Positions 1 through 11,489 of a DNA stretch of 64,000 bases are shown piece after piece. Below the pieces are notes generated by a model. That model worked only from the letters and a program-made list of their open reading frames with translations, was not told where the DNA came from and made no database searches. The translations under genes were made by a program, and so were the position numbers. Position 1 is the stretch's first letter. Each line of letters starts with the position of its first letter. This stretch comes from Theobroma cacao (Eukaryota; Streptophyta; Magnoliopsida; Malvales; Malvaceae), in assembly GCF_000208745.1 (NCBI RefSeq), contig NC_030858.1, positions 33,763,427 through 33,827,426 on the forward strand, read 5' to 3'.

Positions 1-252
1 TGTAATGAACAATTTCATCTAAATGCATATGCCCAAGGGTGTTAAGAGTAATTTCTTATTTAAGTAGGGCTTTCTGTTACCTTCATCATTTAAATAAATG
101 ACAATGTATAATGTGTTTCATAATTCATCAACCTTTTTTCATATTTCCTTTCATCTATTTTTTGGCCAATAAATACTTGCCCATACACGTGTCCAATTTT
201 ACATGTTTGCAAGTCTTTAAATAATGAACATGAAGACAATCTAGACAACGAT

Positions 253-1377
253 TTGAATATTGATTTTGAGATGATTCCGAACGTTGATACATTGAAAAAT
301 GAAGAGGAGGCGGATGACTATAGCTTACCCTCTGATTTGTCGAGAATGTTGGAACAAAAGGAAAGGGAGATTTTACCTCATCAGGAACTCATAGAAATGA
401 TTAACCTCGGAAATGGGGAAGAAAAGAAAGAGGTTAAGATTGGCACATCGCTGTCATCTAATGAACGGCAGAAGCTAGAAGAACTACTCCGTGAATATGT
501 GGATGTGTTTGCTTGGTCATATCAGGACATGCTAGGTCTTAATACTGACATTGTTGTCCACAAGTTACCTTTGAGACCAGATTGCAAGCCTATTAAACAG
601 AAGCTGAGAAGGATGAAGCCAGAAATATTGCTAAAGATTAAAGAAGAAGTAAAGAAGCAATTTGATGCTGGATTCTTAGAGGTGGCTAAGTATCCTGAAT
701 GGGTGGCTAATATAGTTCCAGTTCCTAAGAAGGATGGAAAAGTTTGAATGTACGTCGATTATAGGGATTTGAACAGATAGAGTCCGAAGGATAGCTTCCC
801 TTTGCCACATATTGATACTCTTGTGGACAACACAACAAAGCATGCTTTGTTCTCATTTATGGATGGTTTTTCTGGTTACAATCAGATCAAGATGGCACCC
901 GAAGATATGGAAAAAACAACATTCGTAACCATGTGGGAAACGATTTGTTACAAAGTAATGCCATTTGGATTGAAAAATGCAAGTGCCACCTATCAAAGGG
1001 TAATGGTAGCTTTGTTTCATGATATGATGCATAAAGAGATAGAGGTATATGTGGATGACACGATTGCAAAATCTCATAGAGAAATGGATCATACTATCAA
1101 TCTCAAGAAGCTGTTCGAGAGATTGCTCAAGTTTCAACTCAAGTTGAATCCTGCAAAATGTACTTTTGGTGTAACTTCTAGGAAGTTGTTGGGGTTCATA
1201 GTAAGTGAAAAGGGAATTGAAGTAGACCCGGATAAGATACGAGCTATTCAAGAGTTGTCACCTCCCAAAATGCAAAAAAAAGTGAGAGGATTTTTAAGAA
1301 GGTTGAACTACATTGCTCGATTTATATCCCAGCTCACTTGCAAATGTGATCCAATCTTCAAGCTGCTTCAAAAATGA
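253..1377 (+). pseudogene. Tat reverse transcriptase domain, interrupted
   Basis: Two open stretches (253-747 and 802-1377) in the same frame carry a Ty3/gypsy reverse transcriptase. The first holds the N-terminal part, ending in a VPKKDGK motif. After stops at 745 and 778 the second continues with FPLPHIDTLVD, FMDGFSGYNQI and MPFGLKNASATYQR. The catalytic motif YVDD lies at 1048-1059, so the metal-binding aspartates are still encoded. In an active element this domain copies the genomic RNA into cDNA in the cytoplasmic particle. The two nonsense codons between fingers and palm rule out a working polyprotein. Confidence 0.92.
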
Positions 1378-1950
1378 GACCCGAGAGAGTGGAATGAAGA
1401 ATGTCAAATAGCCTTTGATAAAATCAAAGAATATCTCACAAATCCACTAGTGTTGGTGCCACCAACGGTTGGAAAACCTCTTATTTTGTATTTAACTGTG
1501 AACAAGAATTCTATGGGATATGTACTGGGACAATATGATGGAACTGGGAAGAAAAAACATGTCGTATATTACTTGAGCAAGAAATTCACGGAGTATGAGT
1601 CCAAATACTCTGCGCTCGAAAAGATGTGTTGTGCGCTAGTATTGACTGCCTAGAGGCTCAGACAATATATGTTGTATCACACAACATGGTTGGTGACAAA
1701 ATTAGATCCCATCAAGTATATTTTTGAAAAACCCTTCCTGTCTGGAAGAATAGCTCTATGGCAAGTGTTGTTGTCTGAGTATGATATTGTGTATGTGTCC
1801 CAAAAGTCAATTAAAGGGAACGCCATCGTTGATTTCCTCGCAGATCGAGCTAATGAGGATTATGAATCTGTAAGTTTCGATTTTTCAGATGAAGATTTGA
1901 TGGTTGTTTTGCACATAGAAAATGACGTTCCCAATGAATTTAATCCATAG
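1378..1950 (+). pseudogene. Tat RNase H domain (RT-linked)
   Basis: This continues the RT frame after a stop at 1375-1377. The open stretches 1450-1653 and 1669-1950 carry features of the RT-linked RNase H of Ty3/gypsy elements: the LSKKFTEYESKYSALEK segment and, after a stop at 1651, the segment ending IVDFLADRA. It normally degrades the RNA strand of the RNA-DNA hybrid. The usual first aspartate context is poorly kept and the frame is broken, so it is not functional. Confidence 0.85.
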
Positions 1951-2343
1951 AAGATGTATTTTGATGGAGCATTCAATGCTTTGGGGCACGAAATTGGGGC
2001 AGTGTTGGTTTCTCCAAATGGAAAGTACTATCCAGCCACGGCGAGATTGAATTTCAATTGTACTAATAATATAGCGGAGTACGAGGCGTTGGTAATGGGA
2101 TTACAAGTAGCAATCGAGATGAAGGTTGGCGCGATAGATGTTTTACGGAGATTCGGCTTTGGTGATATGTCAAATGAGAGGTGAATGGGAAACTAGAGAT
2201 TCTAAACTAGTTCCATATAAAAAGCTGGTTACAGAAGTAAGTAAATAGTTCAAAGAAATCAGCTTCAACCATTTGCCTCGAGAAGAGAATCAGATTGCTA
2301 ATGCTTTGGCCACTATCGCAGCAATGTTCAAAATAAAAGAAGC
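1951..2343 (+). pseudogene. second (archaeal-type) RNase H of Tat elements
   Basis: The segment 1954-2184 starts MYFDGAFN and continues with a GAVLVSPNGKYYPATARL stretch and TNNIAEYEAL. This is the pattern of the extra archaeal-like RNase H domain that follows the ordinary one in Tat retrotransposons. The frame is lost near 2182. Matching sequence resumes further on, ending near 2340 with the conserved asparagine-rich NQIANALAT stretch. Two different RNase H domains in one pol region are seen directly; the lineage assignment follows from that. Confidence 0.85.
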
Positions 2344-2395
2344 GATTGATGTACGCTCTTTTGATTTATAAGTCCGTGAAGTCTCCGCACACTGC

Positions 2396-3676
2396 TTGAA
2401 TGTTGAGGAAGAGGTTGATAGTAAGCCGTGGTATCATGATATCATGCAATACATCAAGCACCAAGCATCTCCTGAGAATGTCACGGACAATGACAAGCGA
2501 ACTCTTAAAAGATTAGCAATAGGTTTTTTCCTTAGCGGAGAAGTGCTCTACAAAAGGAGTCGAGATCAAGTACTTTTGAGATGTGTGGATGTTACAGAGG
2601 CCAACAAAATAATGAAAGAAGTCCACGAAGGAACTTGTGGAGCTCATGCTAATGGACATTTGTTGGCTAGACAAATTATGAGAGCTGGTTATTATTGGTT
2701 GACATTGGAATCAGACTACATAAACTTTGCTCGAAAATGCCACAAGTGTCAAGTTTATGCAGATAGAATCCATGCTCCACCAGCCCCATTGCACGTTTTC
2801 ACAACGCCTTGGCCATTTTCAATGTGGGAAATGGATGTAATTGGGCTTATTACGCCAAAAGCCTCTAATGGACATCGATTCATATTGGTGGCCATTGATT
2901 ATTTCACGAAATTAGTAGAAGCAGCTTCCTATGCCAATGTGACACAAAAGGTGGTGTGCAGGTTCATCCAAAGGGAGATCATATGTCGGTATGGGCTTCC
3001 AGAAAGGATCATTACTGATAACACAAGCAATTTGAATGGTGCGATGGTGAAGGAGGTTTGCGTTAAATTCAAGATCAAGCACCATAACTCAACAACTTAC
3101 CGTCCGAAGATGAACGGAGCGGTAGAGACAGCCAATAAAAACATCAAAAAGATTGTAGAAAAGATGACTGAAGTTTATAAAGACTAGCATGAGAAACTTC
3201 TTTTTGCCTTGCATGCATATCGAACTTATATGCGTACCTCCACTGGGGCAACTCCGTACTCATTATTATATGGTACAAAAGCAGTTCTACCTGTCGAAGT
3301 AGAAATCTCATCATTGAGGGTGTTGATGGAAACAGAATTGAAAGATGCTGAGTGAGTCCGCTTTCGCTACGAGCAATTGAATCTGATTGAGGAGAAAAGG
3401 CTTGCGGCTCTTTGTCATGGCTAGATGTACCAACGAAGGATGATGCGAGCATATGAGAAAAAAGTTTGTCCCAGGCAGTTCCGATAAGGAGAGTTGGTTC
3501 TTAAGAGAATACTCCCTAATCAGGTCGATTTTCGGGGAAAGTGGATGCCAAATTGGGAAAAACCATATGTGGTAAAGAAGGCTTTTTCAGGAGGAGCTTT
3601 GATTTTGGCTGACATGGATGGGGAGGATTTGCCTAATCCGATAACTGCGGATGCGGTGAAGAAGTACTATGCTTAA
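2396..3676 (+). pseudogene. Tat integrase, interrupted
   Basis: The open stretch 2396-3187 begins with the zinc-finger region (His residues near 2645-2665, then CHKC near 2740), followed by the DDE core. The first catalytic Asp is in MWEMDVIG, the second in IITDNTSN (the usual DNG is DNT here), and the Glu is in NGAVETANKN. After a stop at 3187 the same frame continues through the RTSTGATPYSLLYG segment. Further stops follow before the last open piece (3494-3676), the C-terminal domain with WEKPYVVKKAFSGGAL. In a live element it would insert cDNA into the chromosome. Confidence 0.9.
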
Positions 3677-4605
3677 AAGAAAAATAGAAGGGGTTCATGC
3701 TGAAAACCCGAAAGGGGTAGCTCGTATCTAAAGGAGGAGGCTCATGCTGAAAACCTGAAAAGGGCGGCTTGAGGCCGAAAAGCAGGAAGTTAGAGTGAAA
3801 TTTAAGGATGTCAGCCTAAATGGAGCACAAAATTGAGGTAGAAATACACTAAGAATAGAGCTCCACAATTTCGTAAAACAGGGGAAGTTAAGAAGTCTGC
3901 AATCTACAGATTTGCTCAAGGCATCAATGAAGGACAATTCTAGAAATCGATTATCAGATTGTTTTCTCTAAATGGTCTGAGTGTTCATTACTTAAAGATC
4001 TAATGTTTGCTCTGTAAATTCTTTTTGTCATGAATTATCTGACTTCTCATATATGAAATTCTCCGTCGCCTCTTTATTTTAACCCTTTCGTTATTTACCA
4101 TCCCATGATTCACGTAGTGATTGTCATAGAAATGAATGATGACTGATAAAAGAAATAAACTAATTAAGTAAGAAATTATACTCATTGTTCAGCAAAAGAC
4201 TTAATAATGAGGAAAAGGAATGGCAAAGCCTTAAACTTGGGGCAAAGTCAAACGTCAAAAGAAAAGGTGCTTAGGGAAAATCCGGAGTTACCTAAAGCCT
4301 TCAGAAAGAAAATAAACAGACGAAGGTCATTGAAAGCTGCAGTGAAAAATTGGATGAAGCAAGAGAAAGGTCTTGGAACCTTAATGAATCATAAACATGA
4401 AAAGCATTTTATCATGTCAATCATACATACATGCCTAGCCATGCACATGATCATTTCCAAAACAAAAATCAAAATTAATTCATGTCCCAAGCTTCGAAGG
4501 TAGAAATTCATTCGACCTAAAGTGTTGAGATTGTAAAACTTTGATGGAAAGATTTGAGTCTTTTCATTTCATGTTAATCTAATTAAGTTGGCATTAAAGA
4601 ATTAA
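3677..4605 (+). other. Tat element internal region between pol and the tandem array
   Basis: This is noncoding internal sequence. Near 3696-3790 a short motif, GCTGAAAACC followed by GAAAAGGG-type runs, occurs twice. The open frame at 4207-4503 has no recognisable domain and looks like chance. No gene is supported here. Confidence 0.6.
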
Positions 4606-4608
4606 ATC

Positions 4609-5330
4609 GAACCTGTTGTGAGATAGGTCGAGCCTAGATTAAGTCTAGAAATTTCAATTGTTTAAATTGAACCTGTTGTGAGATAGGTCGAGCCTAAATT
4701 AAGTTTAGGAATTTCAATTTTATTTAAATTGAATCTGTTGTGAGATAGGTCGAGCGTAGATTAAGTCTAGGAATTTCAATTTTAAATCAAACCTGTTGTG
4801 AGATAAGTCGAGCCTAGATTAAGTCTAGGAATTTTAATTTTGTTTAAATCGAACCGTTATGAGATAGGTCGAGCCTAAATTAAGTTTAGGAATTCAATTT
4901 TGTTTAAATCGAACCTATTGTGAGATAGGTTGAGCCTAGATTAAGTCTAGGAATTTTAATTGTGTTTAAATCGAACCTATTATGAGATAGGTCGAGCCTA
5001 AATTAAGTTTAGGAATTTTAATTCTTAAATTCGAACCTGTTGTGAGATAGGTCGAGCCTAGATTAAGTCTAAGAATTTTAATTTTGTTTAAATCGAACCT
5101 GCTATGAGATAGGTCAAGCCTAAATTAAGTTTGAGAATTTCAATTTTTTTTAAATCGAACCTGTTGTGAGATAGGTCGAGCCTAGATTAAGTCTAGGAAT
5201 TTTAATCGAATTTGTTCTAATATGGGTCAAACCTAGATCAAGTCTAGAAATTTCAATCGAACTTATTTTGAGATAAGTCGAGCCTAGATCGAATTGATTA
5301 AATCAACTGGCTTCGAGATAAGTCAAATGT
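4609..5330 (+). repeat. tandem array of 58-62 bp units with a hairpin in each unit
   Basis: About eleven to twelve units begin GAACCTGTTGTGAGATAGGT, at 4609, 4669, 4731, 4789 and onward, with spacing of 58-62 bp. The last two are degenerate. Each unit holds a short inverted repeat around TTAAG: either CCTAGA...TCTAGG or CCTAAA...TTTAGG. The array ends just before the polypurine tract of the Tat element, the position where such arrays are known in this clade. It is not a CRISPR array, since the unit is continuous and there are no unique spacers. Confidence 0.93.
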
Positions 5331-5373
5331 GGTGTCTACGTCTTTGCACTATTCTTGATTCTCAAGAATGTAC

Positions 5374-5382
5374 AAAAAGGGG
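5374..5382 (+). other. polypurine tract of the Tat element
   Basis: The tract AAAAAGGGG ends four bases before the LTR start TGTAGACACC at 5387. This is the usual place of the plus-strand primer for LTR retrotransposons. Confidence 0.8.
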
Positions 5383-5386
5383 CAAC

Positions 5387-7449
5387 TGTAGACACCTTCA
5401 AAATAAAATATATAATAAAATAAAATATGAAATAAAATTATATATATAAAGAGAGGAATGGCTTGGCGTATGCCCAGCCATCCTTTCCCCAACCACCATG
5501 AGTGATGGGGCTCTAGCTACCAACTTTTTGGTGCCAGAACCTTATTACCGGGTTGTCCAAATTTTTAGACAACCCAGCTTTTAAGGATACCACCTGCAAA
5601 AAAAAAAAAAAAGGGAAGCCAATCTAAAAAAAAAAAAACCAGAATCCTTAGGAACTCAAAAAAAAATCTAGCAACATCAAAAAACCAAAAAAACCTAGTC
5701 TACTAGCCAGAAACAATTACAATCAAACAACAAAAAAAATCAAAAAAATAAATACAAAAGAAACAAAAAGGGTGAGGGAGAAAGAGAGAGGATTGACGAA
5801 GAAGAAGAGAGTAAAAGGGAAAGAGGAAGAGAGAGGAAGGAAAGAGAGAAGCGGTGTTGGTAGCGAAAGAATAGGAGAAGGGTGCGACGTCGGCAGGGAG
5901 AAATGAGAGAAAGAGAAGGAGAAAGAAAGAGAAAAAAGAAAGAAGAAGCCAGCGGGGAGAGAGAAAGGAAAGGAGAGAAAGATAAAAAAAAAAAAAGAAA
6001 AGAAAGAGCAGTTGGGAGAGAAGAAGAAAGAAAAAGGAAAAGAAAGAAATAAAAGAAAAAAAAAAGAAGGAAAAGGTTTTGAGTCAAAGGTCCGGTGGGC
6101 TTGCAAAACAGGACTGGAGTGGCCAGCTTGAGTCTTCTGCGAGCTTGTGAAAACTGGGCCAATCTAGCCCAGTAAGGTAAAACCCTTTCCTTTTATTTGT
6201 GGGCTATTTTAGTTGGTTTTGGATCTAGTCTATTTTGTCTAGATAAAATGTATTGTTGATTTAATGTTAATTATTTTAGAAAAAGTTATAAAAAAATTTT
6301 AAATTTTTTTATGTTGATTTTAGTATTAGAAGATAAAAATAATAATAATAAAAAATAAATAAATGATAATATTAAAATATCATAATACAAATATAAAAAT
6401 TATAAAAAGTAAAAATAAATTATGGAGAAGAATAAAGAAATAAAAAAATATAATAATAAAAAGAAATAGAAATAATAAGTAAATAATAAAATATACATTT
6501 TTGAGTAATTTCACTTAAAAGGGGTAAAGAGTTGCCACTTTTAAGTAGGTCACTTAAATTTGGAGATCGAAACAGATTTTCACTAAAGCGTCGGGATAAA
6601 TCCGAACTCTATACTCCAATACCAATTGATTCAAATAATTGTTTAAAAAAATATAAAACGAAATAATAAATATAAATAATAAAAAGATAAAAAATAATAA
6701 AATAGCAAATAACATGCATTAAAGAAAAAATTTTAATAATAAACACGTAAACAAGGCAATAAATCACATTGAACTATTAAACACATTAGCACATGAATTT
6801 TAACTAACTAAATCAATAAACGCGATCATATAGGCATCATCATCTTATATTGTCATAACATGCCACATTTATCTTGCAAATGGCACGGGAGTTCCGATGA
6901 TGGGATTTTTCCAAGGAGCTTGTAGAGACGAGTTCTTCCAGGGATATATCTAGGTGAGAAAAATTTCGAGACTTCACCAAAGCATTGGGATGGTCTTCGA
7001 ATAATTTTCTAATAAAAAAATTACTGACTCCATTATTTAAAATAAACAAGTCACGACATCATTTTACGCTTGCATCATGTGCATACGTAAAACCAAATAA
7101 AAAAATCAGTCAGCCAATTTAATGAAAATTAGTTAATAAGCAGGGATTAAATCAAAAGTAGGCTATAATAGGATAACTTAAGATTAAATGGTACCGTTCG
7201 TGGAACAGGCGCCACAGAGGTGCTAACCCTTCTCCGTACGTAACCGCACTCCCAAACCCATATCTAAAAAAACGTGGATCAGTTCTCGTTCTTTCGACGG
7301 ACCTAAAATTAATTTAGGACTTCGTCGATTAGAATCGAGTTAACAGGTGACCAATCACACCTAGATAAAAAAGATTAGTGGTGACTCCCACACCACATTT
7401 ATTTTTGCCGACGTCTAGTATCGGGTTCCCGGACCCGCACGTTACGACA
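5387..7449 (+). repeat. 3' LTR of the Tat element
   Basis: It begins TGTAGACACC just after the polypurine tract and ends CACGTTACGACA, giving TG...CA ends and a length of 2063 bp. The same end sequence occurs in reverse orientation at 61404, which confirms the right boundary. It contains a purine-rich low-complexity stretch (about 5740-6080) that produces long spurious frames on the minus strand, and an AT-rich part (6240-6800). A TATATATAAAG sequence lies near 5442. Fragments such as GGTACCGTTCGTGGAACAGG near 7190 are shared with the inverted copy. Confidence 0.88.
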
Positions 7450-9065
7450 ATATGTAATGAGCAAGGTGAAATTAAGTTATGATAGTATAAGTATGGTGAA
7501 GGTGTCACTCATACAATCACTTGAGCTGCAGAAGTCCAATTGATGTAATTTTTAATTCATTGGAAAGCTAAGAGAATAGGCTACAACTTTCATGTTTACT
7601 ACTTTGCCTAGTTTGGACCAGATTGAGATGAAAATCATATTCGAAATTGATAGACAAATGTAGTTCTGCACATAAGGCAGCAAGGTGACTGAGGCTACAG
7701 CTCTAAGTTACTCATGGGCGTGGCGTTAAAGAAACTACCACCGCAACGCTAGGAAAACCATGGCCTCAGTGCTGAGTTGGAAAGGTGCATCATACTAACG
7801 GCCAAGAGCACACCGTTACGGTGCCAGAAAGGGAGTGCTGTGTCACTACTAATTAGAAAGTAAGGCACCTTGCACATATTTAAGAGCTTTTCTTAAAAGC
7901 ATTTAAGAGAAGAGACTACAGCAGCTTTTCTAGAGAATTGGAGCTAAGAATTAAGGAAGAATTCAAGAGCAATTGAGAGAGATTCGAGATCAACCCGACT
8001 TTGATATTAGTTTATTTCTTTCTTATGCTATTTTTATTTTTTTTTGTTTTGAATTCATGCCTAAATTTCTTTGGATAGTGTTTTATTTAGATATTATGAC
8101 TAATTTACTTATCTAGGATTATGGTGGATTTCAACATGTAGTCTGAATACTTATTTTTCTATTATTTATCATGAATTGGTATCGTTTTACTTATTCAAAT
8201 ATGTTCTTAATGCCTTTAATTGCCTGATCAGTAATTAATTAACTTGTGAATATAATTGAAACTCGACAGAAAGATTTTAGATTGGACTAGTATTTGAACA
8301 GTATATGTTCACGTCACTTAGGTGATCTGATTCGCGTAGACATATGCCAATTGCCATACATAGCCAAATTAAGATACTTGCTTAATGAACTTAATTTGAT
8401 CAATTCCTATAGACATGTGGTGAATTAATTAAGTTAGGTCTTTGTACAAGCATCTCGATGGACATTTGTTCATAGCTTTAGATTCTAGGTTAGTAAAACC
8501 ACACACGAAAGATAAATAATAAGAAAAGTTGGTATCAAATGAAGTGTTGAATAAATTTATGATCCTATGTTTTTAATCTATTGCTTTTCTCAATATATTT
8601 AATTTTTGTTTATTAATTTAGTATTTCTTTTAAATTTTGTTTTTGATTAATGAACTTAATTTGATCAATTACTATAAACATATAGTGAACTACTTAATTT
8701 AGGTATTTGTACAGACATCTTGATGGAGACTTGTCTATAGCTTTAGATTCTAGGTTAGTAAAACCACACACGAAAGATAAATAACAAGAAAAGCTAGTAT
8801 TAGATGAAGTGTTGAACAAACCAATGATCCTAGGTTTTTAATCTATTGTTTTTCTCAATATATTTAATTTTTGTTGGTTAATTTTAGTATTTCTTTTAAA
8901 TTTTGTTTTTGATTAGCTTTTTACTTTTCAGATTGCTTAAATAAGATTAATTTGTTATATAATTTTAGTACTTAGTGAAACTTTAGAAACATATCTTTGT
9001 GGAAACAATAATTTGGACTTACTATCTATATTACTTATTCGACATGTATCCTTGTGTGTATAAAT
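7450..9065. mobile_element. probable LTR-retrotransposon remnant (LTR/leader-like)
   Basis: No coding region is seen. The composition resembles the LTR and untranslated leader of a gypsy-type element. There is a TATTTAAG box-like site near 7879, a pyrimidine/purine mixed leader, and an ending segment (about 8980-9045) of the kind seen at ends of large plant gypsy LTRs. It contains a 265-bp direct duplication listed separately. The assignment is inference from general appearance. Confidence 0.4.
8382..8915. repeat. two direct copies of a 265-bp unit
   Basis: The copies at 8382-8646 and 8647-8915 both begin TTAATGAACTTAATTTGATC and both contain the block TTTAGATTCTAGGTTAGTAA and a TTTTTAATCTATTG block. 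They differ by scattered substitutions, so the duplication is not very recent. Confidence 0.9.
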
Positions 9066-9248
9066 TAACAACAGACATCATATAAAGTTAATTTCATATA
9101 TTCAATTCAAAATTTCTTATGTAAAATCTCATAGTATCAAAGATAAATTTACATATATATATATATATATAGAACATAATTATATTTGAAATTCAAAACA
9201 AAAAAATCATATATTAAGCAAATCATATTCTAATACCAGAACAAAGAG

Positions 9249-9298
<50 letters not shown>

Positions 9299-11489
9299 AT
9301 TATATTTATTTGCATGCTCAATTCGATTTAATAAATCAAGGAATAAAATATAATACATATTCATGATAGATATTTACATTCCAATTTAACAAAATAATAG
9401 ACAAAATATAATACATATTATATAATAGCAAATTCATTTTTCGATCAAGAGACAAAATATAATATGTATTACACGATAACAAATTCGCATTAAGGCTAAT
9501 TTTCAGGAAACGAAAACACTAAAGATATATCAAATCATTTACTTGATTTGCTAAAATTAAAAATCAAATACCAATACTTGAAAGATTAGAAGATCGTGTT
9601 GATAACGTGTTAGCGTGTTATGAAATATAACTTGAAAGAACAACTATGAGAAGAAGAAGCAATAAGATTTTGTTCGAGAGTGTATTTACAAAAAAAGTGA
9701 GAGGCTATTTATAGGGTAATAACTATTTAAATTTTAATTTTAATCTAATTTAATTTATATTCAAATCTAGATATACATAATTAAATATAAAAGTTTAAAT
9801 TAGATTACACTTCTTGTGTCTAGCTTATTGCGCTGTTTGACTTAGTTTAAACTTCTTGGATCATAACGAACATTCACAAATATATTCATAATTGAAAGGT
9901 CATGATTACTCTCAAATAATTGAAAATTAAAAAAATACTATCATAGTCTAATTTAATTAAAAATTAAAATAAAAAAAACACATAATGATAAAAAATGAAA
10001 AAATTTTAAAAATTATTTAGGATTATTATATTAATAATTCAAAAAAACTCATAATTTTAAAGTGAAAAAATCTTAAAAAATTAAATAATATTATTCTAAT
10101 TAAATTAGATATAATTTTTTAATTTTTTTTCCCTATTTTCTCCCTGTTCTTTCCCTTCCTCTCGTTATCCTTGTATTTTGCCGCTAAATATGGAATGCGT
10201 ATAGCTACAATTAGGTGTATGTCTAATTTGTTTAAACTATCAATACATAATAACCACACAAAAAAATAAAAATAAAAAGCCGTGTTAGGCTGGCAACAAG
10301 ATGCAAAATAGTTGCCCAAAAAGCAATTAATTTTGCCGGCTCATAATTAAACCCAACATTTAGAGTGTCCTTACTGTCTTATTCCTTTGTTCAAACCATT
10401 CATTAAGGATTTAATTGTTATCCATTTGACTAGTTACGTATAATATTTTCATACAACTTCTAATATAATTAAGGAATGGAATTAAATGAGACAATTTAAA
10501 CAATTATTTAAAAAGTAAACTCCACGTTGATTCTTTGATATTTCCTCAACTATTAGGTTTTTTTTGTTAAACATAAACCTTATGTTAGGTTTCATTTTTG
10601 TTCTTGAAGAGATAACAGTGTTAAATTTTTAATTAGGTTTTTTTTTTTTGTACAATAACAACAAGAACTCCTTTTTCATAATTTTTTATTTTTTATTTAT
10701 TTAATTAAAAAATATTTGAGCATATTTTGAATTTTTTTATGACTTTTCTCTCATTTTCCCACTGTCCAAACAGTAAACGAGTGTTTTCTTCTTCACGAAA
10801 AAGAGATGATTTGTGCTTAGTTCCCATTCCTTATGAGGTTGCGTCTTCAGGATAATATATTCTAGCGATTTCAGACAATAAATGTTATTTCATCCGACCC
10901 TTCAAGGATGATTAATGTATCTGGTGGGACGCTTGTGGCTCAAAACAATTATGATATCCATTTCACAACTATTAATTTTCTCTTATCATGTGCATAGCAA
11001 ATGAATGTTTTGTATCAAATGTAATACAATATTATAAATAAAAGTGGATATTTGTAATAGCTTAAGGAGCATTTATAAACAACATAACATGTAAACAAAA
11101 AAATAAAAAGAAATATTTTTGTTGTTTTTTAAATTAATTAAAAATTTAACACAAAAATAAAACACAAGATTTTATGGAAAAAAAAAACCTCAAAATATTA
11201 TATAAAATAATGTTATACCACAAAAAATCTAATTGAAATTTATGTTATTTAAAAAACATTGAACCCCACAGACACAATCTCATGATACTCTTCTTTAAAT
11301 TTGAACTTCATTTTTTTCTTTTGTTTATTACGGCAGCATTCGAGGAAAATAAAGAAAACAAAAAAGACTTCGGAACTTGTAAAATTTGCAATTGGTGAAC
11401 TTGACAGTTGAGTGAAAAAATAATTTAATATTAGCAATTAACATTTTTATTTCATAATTAATTGAACAAATAATAAATATATTCAGATT
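9066..11489. other. AT-rich intergenic stretch without a supported gene
   Basis: There are pure AT dinucleotide runs at 9153-9171 and 9252-9295. Around 9595-9700 a TGATAACGTGTTAGCG-type segment resembles plant LTR edges, but no partner was found. The short frames at 10119-10319 and 11249-11437 have no recognisable motif. Nothing else is seen. Confidence 0.6.

Larger units (their letters stand above)
1..7449 (+). mobile_element. Ty3/gypsy retrotransposon, Tat lineage, 5' end outside the window, decayed
   Basis: The order RT, RNase H, a second RNase H, integrase, tandem array, polypurine tract and LTR is seen directly on the plus strand. A second, archaeal-type RNase H between the normal RNase H and the integrase is a known mark of the plant Tat clade. 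Tandem repeats between pol and the 3' LTR are also common in that clade. The coding region is broken by many stops (for example at 745, 778, 1375, 1651, 1948 and 2182), so this copy is dead. The gag/protease part and 5' LTR lie left of the window, so target-site duplications cannot be checked. Bases 1-252 look like internal element sequence with no recognisable domain. Confidence 0.9.

Noticed and set aside
4609..5330. Array of regular repeats as a possible CRISPR
   Set aside because: The units are contiguous, with no unique spacers, and lie inside a plant retrotransposon.
5723..6162. Long minus-strand frames of 127 and 140 codons
   Set aside because: They are low-complexity Phe/Ser/Leu runs read from a purine-rich part of the LTR; the inverted LTR shows the same composition.
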